From an uncultured Massilia sp. (lineage in GTDB: Bacteria > Pseudomonadota > Gammaproteobacteria > Burkholderiales > Burkholderiaceae): a stretch of 6,485 bases of DNA. The stretch is from positions 1 to 6,485 of the forward strand of contig CAMPHU010000248.1 of NCBI GenBank assembly GCA_946886065.1, written 5' to 3'. The notes beneath the pieces were generated by a model. The model was given only the letters and a program-made list of their open reading frames with translations, was not told the origin of the DNA and did not search any database. Shown here piece after piece: positions 1 to 6,066 of the stretch (position 1 is its first letter; each line of letters begins with the position of its first letter). A program made the translations under genes and the position numbers.

Positions 1-2
1 TC

Positions 3-92
3 TGGACCGGCGAACGGCCGCTGGGCGTGGCGGCGACGCGCTTCGTGGCATTGCTGAACCTGCGGCGCGATCCGGCTACCGGCCTTTCCTGA
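3..92 (+). CDS. C-terminal fragment of an unidentified protein (5' end outside window)
   Basis: The frame that opens at the left edge reads 29 sense codons and then TGA at 90-92. Third positions are mostly G or C, as in the other genes here, which supports real coding. The peptide begins WTGERPLG and includes ATRFVALLNLRRDP. This resembles the amphipathic last helix and short tail of LysR-type regulators, but the stretch is too short for a family call. A LysR regulator (NhaR) lies beside nhaA in E. coli, so a regulator here would be plausible, but the residues visible do not match the end of E. coli NhaR as I recall it. Only the frame and stop codon are directly seen. Confidence 0.45.
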   Translation, partial: WTGERPLGVAATRFVALLNLRRDPATGLS

Positions 93-105
93 ACGCGAAT
101 GCGTT
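92..105. repeat. Short perfect inverted repeat in the nhaA leader
   Basis: AACGC at 92-96 is mirrored by GCGTT at 101-105 around the 4-base spacer GAAT. It begins in the stop codon of the upstream gene and ends on the first base of a TATACT -10 candidate. It has no following T tract, so it is not a convincing intrinsic terminator. It could be a half-site pair for a regulator, or chance. Confidence 0.35.
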
Positions 106-110
106 ATACT
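105..110 (+). promoter_or_regulatory. Candidate sigma-70 -10 box for nhaA-ktrB-ktrA
   Basis: TATACT differs from the TATAAT consensus at one position and lies in the only sizeable gap upstream of nhaA. I see no good -35 hexamer 16-18 bases upstream (bases around 81-88 read GGCCTTTC), so an activator or another sigma factor may be needed. It would give a leader of about 30 bases to the first candidate start at 147, or about 85 bases to the second at 201. Confidence 0.35.
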
Positions 111-153
111 CCAGGCAAGGGTGTTCGTACCGTCAGGTAGGACAGGATGCGCG

Positions 154-188
154 ATGGTCGGGCCGCCACGCCGTTCCTTCGCGACCAT
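154..188 (+). repeat. Stem-loop between the two candidate nhaA start codons
   Basis: ATGGTCG at 154-160 is the exact reverse complement of CGACCAT at 182-188, giving a 7-bp stem around a 21-base loop; a G-T pair could extend it outward by one. It lies 12 bases upstream of the ATG at 201. If translation begins there, this is a leader hairpin next to the ribosome binding region. If translation begins at 147, it is coding sequence. Confidence 0.35.
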
Positions 189-200
189 TCCCGAGACCTT

Positions 201-1418
201 ATGCCCACTGTACAACAAGCTCTTTCCCTCACCTTCCAGCGCTTCTTTCATTCCACGAAAGCCAGCGGCATTGTCCTGATCCTGTGTACCGTCGCCTCGC
301 TCATCGTGGCGAACTCGGCCTACAGCGGCGCCTATCTCGGCTTCTGGCATGCCACGTTCGCCGGCCTGAGCGTCGAACACTGGGTCAACGACGGCCTGAT
401 GGCGATCTTCTTCCTGCTCATCGGACTGGAACTGGAGCGCGAGCTCTACAACGGCGAGCTGTCGGACATCCGCAAGGCCATGCTGCCCCTGATCGCGGCC
501 CTGGGCGGGGTCGGCGTGCCCGCCCTGATCCACTTCCTGCTCAACGGCGGTACGCCCATGCAGGCCGGGATCGGCATCCCGATGGCGACCGACATCGCCT
601 TCGCGCTGGGCGTGCTGGCGCTGCTGGGACGCAGCGCGGTGCCGGCCTCGCTCAAGATCTTCCTGACCGCCCTTGCCGTGATGGACGACCTGGCCGCCAT
701 CGTCGTGATCGCCGTGTTCTACACCAGCGACCTGGCCTTCGCCTACCTCGCCGGCGCCCTCGCCGTGTTCGGCCTGCTGCTGTGCATGAACCGCATCCTG
801 AAGGTCATGAGCCTGCTGCCTTACCTGGCGGGAGGCGCGCTGATGTGGTTCCTGATGCTCAAGTCCGGGGTCCACGCGACCATCGCCGGCGTGCTGCTGG
901 CCTTCACCATTCCCTACTCGGCGCGCCAGGACGATGCCGATTCGCCCTCGCACCGCCTGGAGAACGTCCTGCACGTGCCGGTGTCCTTCCTGATCCTGCC
1001 GGTCTTCGCCCTGGCCAATACCGGCATCGTCATCGGCGCCGGCGCAGCGGCCTCGCTGGCCACCGCCAACAGCCTGGGCATCATGGCCGGCCTGGCGCTC
1101 GGCAAGCCCCTGGGCATTACCGCCTTCGCCCTGGGCGCGGCGGCGCTCGGCCTGTGCCGCCTTCCGGCCGACCTGTCCTGGCGCCATATACTGGGCGCCG
1201 GCCTGCTGGGGGGCATCGGGTTCACGATGTCGATCTTTATCACCAACCTGGCCTTCCCCGGCAACGCGGTACTGATCGACAGTTCGAAGATGGCGATCCT
1301 GCTCGCCTCGCTCACGGCCGGCATCCTGGGTTTCTTCTGGCTGAAGCTTTTTGGCCGGCCGCTGCCGACGGACCTCGACACCGAGACCATGGATTTCCAC
1401 GTCGAGCATTCACGCTGA
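201..1418 (+). CDS. nhaA: Na+/H+ antiporter NhaA
   Basis: This inner-membrane secondary transporter uses the proton gradient to expel Na+ (or Li+), in E. coli at 2 H+ per Na+, and supports pH and salt homeostasis. From the ATG at 201 it has 405 residues, close to E. coli NhaA (388). Family landmarks are all present: RFFHSTKASG near the N-terminus, ATDIAFALGVLALLG with Asp131 (E. coli Asp133), the ion-binding pair Asp162-Asp163 in AVMDDLAAI (E. coli 163/164), His226 in KSGVHATIAG (E. coli His225), Lys302 in GKPLGI (E. coli Lys300), and GGIGFTMSIFI near the end. Hydrophobicity fits about 12 helices. An in-frame ATG at 147 has AGG/GGA sequences upstream and would add 18 residues. I prefer 201 because the added stretch is hydrophilic, has looser codon use, and moves the start far from the family N-terminus; its own ribosome site is weak (GAG at 193-195). 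ktrB follows 13 bases downstream. Confidence 0.95.
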   Translation: MPTVQQALSLTFQRFFHSTKASGIVLILCTVASLIVANSAYSGAYLGFWHATFAGLSVEHWVNDGLMAIFFLLIGLELERELYNGELSDIRKAMLPLIAALGGVGVPALIHFLLNGGTPMQAGIGIPMATDIAFALGVLALLGRSAVPASLKIFLTALAVMDDLAAIVVIAVFYTSDLAFAYLAGALAVFGLLLCMNRILKVMSLLPYLAGGALMWFLMLKSGVHATIAGVLLAFTIPYSARQDDADSPSHRLENVLHVPVSFLILPVFALANTGIVIGAGAAASLATANSLGIMAGLALGKPLGITAFALGAAALGLCRLPADLSWRHILGAGLLGGIGFTMSIFITNLAFPGNAVLIDSSKMAILLASLTAGILGFFWLKLFGRPLPTDLDTETMDFHVEHSR

Positions 1419-1431
1419 GCATGCGCGCCAC

Positions 1432-2760
1432 ATGAACGCCGTCCTCCATCCGGCACGCGCGGTCGCGCTGGGCTTCCTGGCCGCCATCCTTGCCGGCACG
1501 GTGCTGCTGCTCCTGCCGGCGGCCCGCGCCGGCGACGGCGCGGCGTCCTTCGTCGCGGCCTTCTTCACCGCCGTCTCCGCGGTGTGCGTGACCGGCCTGG
1601 CGGTGGTCGACACCGGCACCTATTGGTCGTTCTTCGGGCAGGCGGTGATCATGGTCCTGTTCCAGCTTGGCGGTTTCGGCATGATGACGGCCGCCACCCT
1701 GCTCGGGCTGATGGTCAACCGTTCTCCCCGCCTGCGTACCCGCCTGATGACCCAGACGGAATCGCGCTCGCTGGGCATGACCGACATCGCCAGCGTGGCG
1801 CGGCTGGTACTGGGCATCACCGCCGTGTCGCAGCTCCTGCTGGCCGCCATGCTTGCGCTGCGGCTGCGCTTCGCCTACGGCCAGCCATGGAGCGAAGCCG
1901 CCTGGAGCGGGTTGTTCCACGCGGTGTCCGCCTTCAACAATGCCGGATTTTCGATCCATGCCGACAGCCTGGTGCGCTATGCGGCCGACGCACTGATCCT
2001 GCTGCCCATGATGCTTGCCATCGTCATCGGCGGCATCGGCTTTCCGGTCCTGAACGATCTGCGGCTCAGGTGGCGCGACCCGCGCCACTGGTCCCTGCAT
2101 ACCAAATTGACCCTCGCGGGAAGCTTCACACTGCTGGCGCTCGGCACACTAGCCATTCTGCTGTTCGAATGGAACAACGCGCGCACGCTCGGCCCCCTGG
2201 GCCTCGGGGACAAGCTGCTGTCGAGCGCCTTCATGTCGGTGTCGGCGCGCACCGCCGGCTTCAATGCCATCGACATCGCGGCGCTCAGCCACGAGTCCCT
2301 CGCACTGCACTATTTCCTGATGTTCGTCGGCGGCGGCAGCGCGGGCACCGCGGGCGGCGTCAAGGTCGGCACCATCGTGGTCCTGGCCCTGCTGGTCATC
2401 GCGGAGGTCAAAGGGCACCGGGACACCGAGGCGTTCGGGCGCCGCGTGGGCGCGTCTGCGCAGCGCCAGGCAATCACCGTGCTGGTGCTGGGGAGCCTTG
2501 CGGTGGCGCTGGGCACCCTGGTCATGCTGCGCCTCACCGATCTCCCGCCTGCCCAGGTCATCTTCGAAGTCATCGCAGCCTTCGGCTCGGCAGGCTTGTC
2601 GACCGGGATCACGGGGCAGCTGCCCGTTTCCGGCCAACTGGTGCTGACGGTGTTAATGTTCGTCGGCAGGGTGGGCACCATCACCATCGCGACCTCCCTC
2701 ATCCTGGGGGAAAGGCGCATGCCCTACCGCTATCCTGAGGAGAACCCAATTGTTGGGTAG
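1432..2760 (+). CDS. ktrB: KtrB-like potassium transporter subunit (TrkH/KtrB family)
   Basis: This is the membrane K+-translocating subunit of a Ktr/Trk system, which works with the cytoplasmic RCK protein encoded next. The 442 residues are nearer KtrB length than the longer TrkH. Four helix-pore-helix repeats can be recognised from their filter loops: AVSAVCVTGL (48-55), AVSAFNNAGF (165-172), SVSARTAGF (269-277) and AAFGSAGLSTG (382-392). The glycine-rich gating loop GGGSAGTAGGVK (300-311) follows the third filter, as known for KtrB. ATG 1432 is chosen because the upstream in-frame extension to a TTG at 1351 lies inside nhaA and encodes hydrophilic, Arg/Ser-rich sequence. The site before ATG 1432 is poor in Shine-Dalgarno bases, so translation may depend on ribosomes finishing nhaA 13 bases upstream. 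Its last 11 bases overlap ktrA. The only doubt is the KtrB versus TrkH name. Confidence 0.93.
   Translation: MNAVLHPARAVALGFLAAILAGTVLLLLPAARAGDGAASFVAAFFTAVSAVCVTGLAVVDTGTYWSFFGQAVIMVLFQLGGFGMMTAATLLGLMVNRSPRLRTRLMTQTESRSLGMTDIASVARLVLGITAVSQLLLAAMLALRLRFAYGQPWSEAAWSGLFHAVSAFNNAGFSIHADSLVRYAADALILLPMMLAIVIGGIGFPVLNDLRLRWRDPRHWSLHTKLTLAGSFTLLALGTLAILLFEWNNARTLGPLGLGDKLLSSAFMSVSARTAGFNAIDIAALSHESLALHYFLMFVGGGSAGTAGGVKVGTIVVLALLVIAEVKGHRDTEAFGRRVGASAQRQAITVLVLGSLAVALGTLVMLRLTDLPPAQVIFEVIAAFGSAGLSTGITGQLPVSGQLVLTVLMFVGRVGTITIATSLILGERRMPYRYPEENPIVG
2737..2742 (+). promoter_or_regulatory. Strong ribosome binding site deciding the TTG start of ktrA
   Basis: GAGGAG lies inside the last codons of ktrB, seven bases before the TTG at 2750. 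It is the best Shine-Dalgarno match on the plus strand of this window. It supports a TTG start, because no ATG or GTG lies in frame upstream of the Rossmann motif of ktrA. Confidence 0.7.
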
Positions 2761-3454
2761 GATTTTTACGGAGCAGTTCGCATTTTCCGCGAGCGACAGC
2801 GTGGTCGTCATCGGCCTGGGCCGTTTCGGCGGCGCCGTCGCCCAGTCGCTCATGCGCCTGGGGCACGACGTCATGGGTATCGACCACAGGGAAGACCTGG
2901 TGCAGATCTGGGCCGACCGCCTGACGCACGCCGTCCAGGCCGACGCCACCAACGAGAACATCATGCTGCAGCTGGGCGTGGCCGATTTTTCGCACGCCAT
3001 CGTCGGTATCGGTTCGGACCTGGCGGGGAGCCTGATGACCATCATGGTGCTCACCGAACTGGGCATCAAGGATATCTGGGTCAAGGCCATGTCGCCCGAG
3101 CACGGGCAGATCGCCCAGCGCATCGGCGCGCATCACGTGATCTTCCCTGAAGCGGACATGGGAGAGCGCGTGGCGCACCAGATCACGGGACGCCTGATGG
3201 ACTTCATCGAGTTCGAGGACGGCTTTGCGATCGCCAAGATCAATGCGCCCGACCTGACCCATCACAAGACGCTGGCGGAAGCGCATGTGCGCTCCCGCTT
3301 CGGCGTCACCGTGGTCGGGGTCAAGCGGATGAACCAGGACTTCGAGCACGCCCTTGGCGACACCCACATCCTGCCGGGCGACCTCCTGATCGTCTCGGGG
3401 GCGACCAAGAAGATCGAGCTCTTCGCCGGCGAGAACAAGAAGACGCGCGTTTAG
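2750..3454 (+). CDS. ktrA: KtrA-like RCK subunit gating potassium uptake (TrkA family)
   Basis: This cytoplasmic regulatory subunit forms rings that bind ATP/ADP or NAD(H) and open or close the KtrB pore. The 234 residues fit a single RCK_N plus RCK_C protein, half the size of E. coli TrkA. The Rossmann motif GLGRFG is at 22-27 after strand VVVI, with the ribose-binding acid Asp45 in MGID at the end of the second strand. WVKAMSPEHGQIAQRIGA (110-127) and VIFPEADMGERVA (130-142) are typical of KtrA. The RCK_C domain covers about 150-225 and ends in LPGDLLIVSG. The start is TTG 2750 (a second TTG follows at 2753): the first in-frame ATG is at residue 35, beyond the nucleotide loop, and GAGGAG is well placed for TTG. 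The gene overlaps ktrB by 11 bases, implying coupled synthesis. It converges on the minus-strand gene with a 4-base overlap. Confidence 0.93.
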   Translation: MLGRIFTEQFAFSASDSVVVIGLGRFGGAVAQSLMRLGHDVMGIDHREDLVQIWADRLTHAVQADATNENIMLQLGVADFSHAIVGIGSDLAGSLMTIMVLTELGIKDIWVKAMSPEHGQIAQRIGAHHVIFPEADMGERVAHQITGRLMDFIEFEDGFAIAKINAPDLTHHKTLAEAHVRSRFGVTVVGVKRMNQDFEHALGDTHILPGDLLIVSGATKKIELFAGENKKTRV

Positions 3455-4140
3455 AAACGTTCCGTTTCCAGCAGGTAGCGCCAGCGGCCCTCGGGCAGGC
3501 TGGCCAGCGGAATGCGGCTGACGCGCAGGCGGCGGATGGCCCGCACCTGCAGGTCGACACCGGCGCAGGCCTTCTCGATCTGTCCGGGACGGATGTTCTT
3601 GCCGGCGATGCGCAGACGGGTTTCATTCTGCCAGCTGGCCTTGAAGTCGCGGTTGAGTCCCGCCAGTCCTTCGCCGGCGATCTGCCCCTCCACCTCGACC
3701 ACGTATTCGTGCTCGATGCGCGACGCGTCCTCGACCAGCTTGCGCAACACGCGCCAGTCCTGGCTGTAGACCACCAGGCCGCTCGCCGCGCGTTCGAGCG
3801 GCGTGGCGAGCGTGAGCTTGTTCAAGTGGCGGCGCAGGAAGCGCTGGCCGCCCCTGCCCTCCTGGACCAGGGTGTCGGCATTGATCAGCGCCAGCGCGCC
3901 TTCGCCCGCATCGACACCGGCGGGCTTATGCAGCAGGATGGTCACCGGCAGCGGCTCGATGGCGGTGGCGCCCGGCAGCAGCGCCACGTCCTGGCTTGGC
4001 GTGACCCGGATGGCCGGGTCTTCGACCACGGCGCCGTCGACGCTCACCCAGCCGCCCGCGATATAGCGTTCGGCTTCGGCGCGCGAGCAGCCCTTGACTT
4101 CGGCCACGCGCTTGGCCAGGCGGATTCCGTCGTCGGTCAT
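3451..4140 (-). CDS. S4-domain protein of the RsuA/RluF pseudouridine synthase fold, catalytic Asp replaced
   Basis: The family converts uridine to pseudouridine in rRNA or tRNA. An N-terminal S4 RNA-binding domain (about 5-50, with IRLAKRVAEVKGCSRAEAERY) is followed by a synthase-like domain with HKPAGV (71-76). Where active relatives carry GRLDxxSxGL, this protein reads TPLERAASGL: Glu116 replaces the catalytic Asp, and Pro replaces the Arg that normally contacts it. The RQIRRM motif near the C-terminus reads PGQIEKA (185-191). The end, RVSRIPLASLPEGRWRYL, matches the RluF-type tail. It may therefore be an RNA-binding protein without pseudouridine synthase activity, or a divergent enzyme. 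The 229 residues are shorter than E. coli RluF, which has a basic C-terminal extension. The start is ATG 4140 in a TGATG overlap with the aldolase stop; GTG 4143 is an equally possible start one codon earlier. No good ribosome site is visible, so coupling to the aldolase gene is likely. Confidence 0.85.
   Translation of the reverse strand: MTDDGIRLAKRVAEVKGCSRAEAERYIAGGWVSVDGAVVEDPAIRVTPSQDVALLPGATAIEPLPVTILLHKPAGVDAGEGALALINADTLVQEGRGGQRFLRRHLNKLTLATPLERAASGLVVYSQDWRVLRKLVEDASRIEHEYVVEVEGQIAGEGLAGLNRDFKASWQNETRLRIAGKNIRPGQIEKACAGVDLQVRAIRRLRVSRIPLASLPEGRWRYLLETERF
3454..3468. repeat. Perfect 6-bp inverted repeat at the convergent gene junction
   Basis: GAAACG (3454-3459) pairs with CGTTTC (3463-3468) around the 3-base loop TTC. 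On the plus strand it begins on the last base of the ktrA stop codon. On the minus strand it encodes the last five residues (ETERF) of the S4 protein and ends right at its stop. Neither strand has a run of T after it, so it is not a classical intrinsic terminator, but it could mark or protect the 3' ends of both transcripts. Its function is inferred. Confidence 0.45.
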
Positions 4141-5171
4141 CACGCGTGCCAGCCGGCGAAGAAGGCCTCGAACACCTCGACGGTGCGCGCCACGTCGGCG
4201 GGGCTCACGTCCAGGTGGGTCACGAGGCGGGTCCTGGGACCGATGGACGCGCGGATGCGTGCGCGCGCGAGATGCTGGCGCAGCGGCTCGCAGGCGGCCG
4301 CCGGGATGTCCATCCAGAAGATGTTGGTCTGCGGCGTGCCGACCTTCAGCTGCCCGATCCGTGCCAGGCCGCGCGCCAGTTCGGCCGCGTTGTCGTGGTC
4401 GTCGGCGAGGCGCTGCACATTGTGCTCCAGCGCGTACTGACCCGCGGCGGCGATGATGCCGGCCTGGCGCATGCCGCCGCCCAGCATCTTGCGCCAGCGC
4501 TTGCCCTGCTCGATGAAGGCCTTCGGGCCCAGCAGCACCGAGCCGACCGGGGCGCCCAGGCCTTTCGACAGGCAGACCGACACGGTGTCGAAGCCGGCCA
4601 CCGCCGCGCGCAGGCTGATGCCCTGCTTGACGGCCGCGTTGCAGATGCGCGCGCCGTCGAGGTGGGTGGCCAGGCCCTTGCCGTGCGCCAGCGCCGTGGC
4701 GGCCGCCACGTAGTCCTGGCCCAGCACGCGGCCGCCGATGGTGTTTTCCAGCGCCAGCAGGCGGGTGCGCGCGAAGTGCATGTCGTCCGGCTTGATATAG
4801 GCTTCGATATCGCTGAGCGCGATCGAGCCGTCCGGCTGGTTGGCGATCGGCTGCGGCTGGATGCTGCCCAGCACCGCGGCGCCGCCGCCTTCGTACTTGT
4901 AGGTGTGCGCTTCCTGGCCGACCAGGTATTCGTCGCCGCGGCCGCAGTGGGTCATCAGGGCGATCAGGTTGGTCTGGGTGCCGCTGGGTGCGAACAGGCC
5001 TGCCTCATAGCCGAACAGGTCGGCCGCGTATTCCTGGAGGCGGTTGACCGAAGGGTCGTCCGCGTAGACGTCGTCGCCCACTTCGGCGGCCGCCATCAGG
5101 GCGCGCATCTCGTCGGAAGGCTGGGTGACGGTGTCGCTGCGCAGGTCGATCCACTTGTCCATTTTGCTCAT
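4140..5171 (-). CDS. ltaE: Low-specificity L-threonine aldolase (PLP-dependent)
   Basis: This cytoplasmic pyridoxal-phosphate enzyme cleaves L-threonine and L-allo-threonine to glycine and acetaldehyde, giving a minor route to glycine. The 343 residues match the family. The N-terminus has WIDLRSDTVTQPSDEM and GDDVYADDPSVN. SGTQTN (63-68) should hold the cofactor phosphate, His89 in EAHTY stacks on the PLP ring, and DGARI (172-176) contributes Asp172 and Arg175. Lys203 in CLSKGLGAPVGS forms the Schiff base, with GGGMRQAG (231-238) and RLVTHLDVS (315-323) following. His132 in DDMHFARTRLL matches the second conserved E. coli His (126). ATG 5171 is chosen because AGGA lies eight bases upstream, inside the end of the methyltransferase gene. 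ATG 5162 is an alternative start three codons later. The gap to the upstream gene is four bases, and the downstream gene overlaps its stop codon. Confidence 0.96.
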   Translation of the reverse strand: MSKMDKWIDLRSDTVTQPSDEMRALMAAAEVGDDVYADDPSVNRLQEYAADLFGYEAGLFAPSGTQTNLIALMTHCGRGDEYLVGQEAHTYKYEGGGAAVLGSIQPQPIANQPDGSIALSDIEAYIKPDDMHFARTRLLALENTIGGRVLGQDYVAAATALAHGKGLATHLDGARICNAAVKQGISLRAAVAGFDTVSVCLSKGLGAPVGSVLLGPKAFIEQGKRWRKMLGGGMRQAGIIAAAGQYALEHNVQRLADDHDNAAELARGLARIGQLKVGTPQTNIFWMDIPAAACEPLRQHLARARIRASIGPRTRLVTHLDVSPADVARTVEVFEAFFAGWHA

Positions 5172-5175
5172 CGTC

Positions 5176-6066
5176 TTATTCCTGGTTGGCGCTTGCCGTT
5201 TGCTGAGTATAGAAGCGTTCTTTCATTTCCTGCAGGCCGAGCTCAAGCAGGACTTCGCCCAGGCGTTCGGCCGGGCGGCGGCGCGGCAGGTTCTTGTAGG
5301 TGGCGACGATCAGTTCGTTCTTCATCGAGTGCTCCCAGCCCACCAGTTCCGTCACCGTGACCTGGTAGCCGTGGGCCTCGAGCTGCAGGCAACGCAGCAC
5401 GTTGGTCAGCTGGCTGCCGAACTCGCGGGTGTGGATCGGGTGGCGCCAGATCTCGGTGAGGGCGCTGCGGCCCAGGTCCTTGCCCTTGTTCTTGCGCAGC
5501 ACGGTCGCCACTTCGGCCTGGCAGCACGGCACCAGCACCATGTGTTTCGCTTTCTTCTTGAGCGCGAAGTCGATGGCGTCGTCGGTGGCCGTGTTACAGG
5601 CGTGCAGCGCGGTGACGATGTCGATGGTCTCGGGCAGCTTGCTGGATGTGGTCGATTCGGCCACCGACAGCGGCAGGAAGGACATGCCGCCGAAGCCCAG
5701 GCGTGCGGCCAGCTCGGCCGACTTCCGGACCAGCTCTTCGCGGGTCTCGATGCCGTAGATGTGCGAGCCGTCGTCCAGGCCCTTGAAGAACAGGTCGTAC
5801 AGGATGAAGCCGAGGTAGGACTTGCCGGCGCCGTGGTCGACCAGGGACACGCCCTGCTTTTGCTCGCGCACGTCCTTGAGCAGCGGCTCGATGAAGTTGT
5901 ACAGGTGGTAGACCTGCTTCAGCTTGCGGCGGCTGTCCTGGTTCAGCTTGCCGTCGCGGGTCAGGATGTGCAGCTCCTTGAGCAGCTCGATCGACTGGCC
6001 CGGGCGGACGTCGGGCGGCAGCTCTTGCGCCGCCACGGACTTCTTCGGTTGGTTAGCGTGCTTCAT
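5176..6066 (-). CDS. SAM-dependent methyltransferase, PF13679 (Methyltransf_32)-like
   Basis: This is a class I methyltransferase-like protein of 296 residues, substrate unknown. SAM-binding motif I is VDHGAGKSYLGF (76-87). The acidic end of strand 2 is IYGIETREEL, with Glu107. ALHACNTATDDAI (153-165) fits the motif IV region of the PF13679 group, which includes eukaryotic METTL25 and GSTCD. VLVPCCQAEVA (177-187) carries the paired cysteines seen at the end of the next strand in that group. The N-terminal about 70 residues are helical and charged (YHLYNFIEPLLKD before the domain). The C-terminus is basic and then helical (PRRRPAERLGEVLLELGLQEMKERF). The start ATG at 6066 lies inside iscX (14-base overlap), and no strong ribosome site is visible, so translation is probably coupled to iscX. 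The family call rests on motif recall; the SAM fold itself is clear. The neighbours suggest, but do not show, a link to Fe-S or translation functions. Confidence 0.85.
   Translation of the reverse strand: MKHANQPKKSVAAQELPPDVRPGQSIELLKELHILTRDGKLNQDSRRKLKQVYHLYNFIEPLLKDVREQKQGVSLVDHGAGKSYLGFILYDLFFKGLDDGSHIYGIETREELVRKSAELAARLGFGGMSFLPLSVAESTTSSKLPETIDIVTALHACNTATDDAIDFALKKKAKHMVLVPCCQAEVATVLRKNKGKDLGRSALTEIWRHPIHTREFGSQLTNVLRCLQLEAHGYQVTVTELVGWEHSMKNELIVATYKNLPRRRPAERLGEVLLELGLQEMKERFYTQQTASANQE
5206..5211 (-). promoter_or_regulatory. Possible internal -10 box before the threonine aldolase gene
   Basis: TATACT reads on the minus strand within the last codons of the methyltransferase gene, about 35 bases before the aldolase ATG. 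The hexamer 17 bases upstream (TGCAGG) matches the -35 consensus at only two positions. It could give some independent expression of the aldolase and S4 genes, but chance is a fair explanation in a coding region. Confidence 0.18.

Noticed and set aside
93..200. A known nhaA-associated riboswitch or motif RNA
   Set aside because: The leader is short, and I could not match a specific consensus by eye. The hairpins are reported only as inverted repeats; a covariance-model search would decide.
1353..1360. GGCCGGCC palindrome near the end of nhaA
   Set aside because: It encodes part of the LFGRP stretch. A self-complementary 8-mer of G and C is common by chance in DNA this GC-rich, and nothing around it suggests a function.
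1351..1431. Longer ktrB start at the TTG at 1351
   Set aside because: It would lie within the nhaA coding region and add 27 Arg/Ser/Thr-rich residues absent from KtrB proteins. ATG 1432 begins just before the first membrane segment.
284..2738. Overlapping plus-strand open frames within nhaA and ktrB (284-1435 and 1584-2738)
   Set aside because: Their products are Arg/Pro/Gly/His-rich out-of-frame translations of membrane protein genes, with no domains.
1312..3367. Minus-strand open frames opposite ktrB and ktrA (1312-2100 and 2699-3367)
   Set aside because: They are low-complexity, charged sequences (His, Gln, Asp, Gly, Arg) expected from antisense GC-rich DNA, without motifs or ribosome sites.
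4146..5360. Long plus-strand open frame (404 codons) opposite the threonine aldolase gene
   Set aside because: It is rich in Ala, Arg, His, Gln and Val in a pattern typical of the antisense of high-GC coding DNA. It has no recognisable domain and lies opposite a gene with clear active-site motifs.
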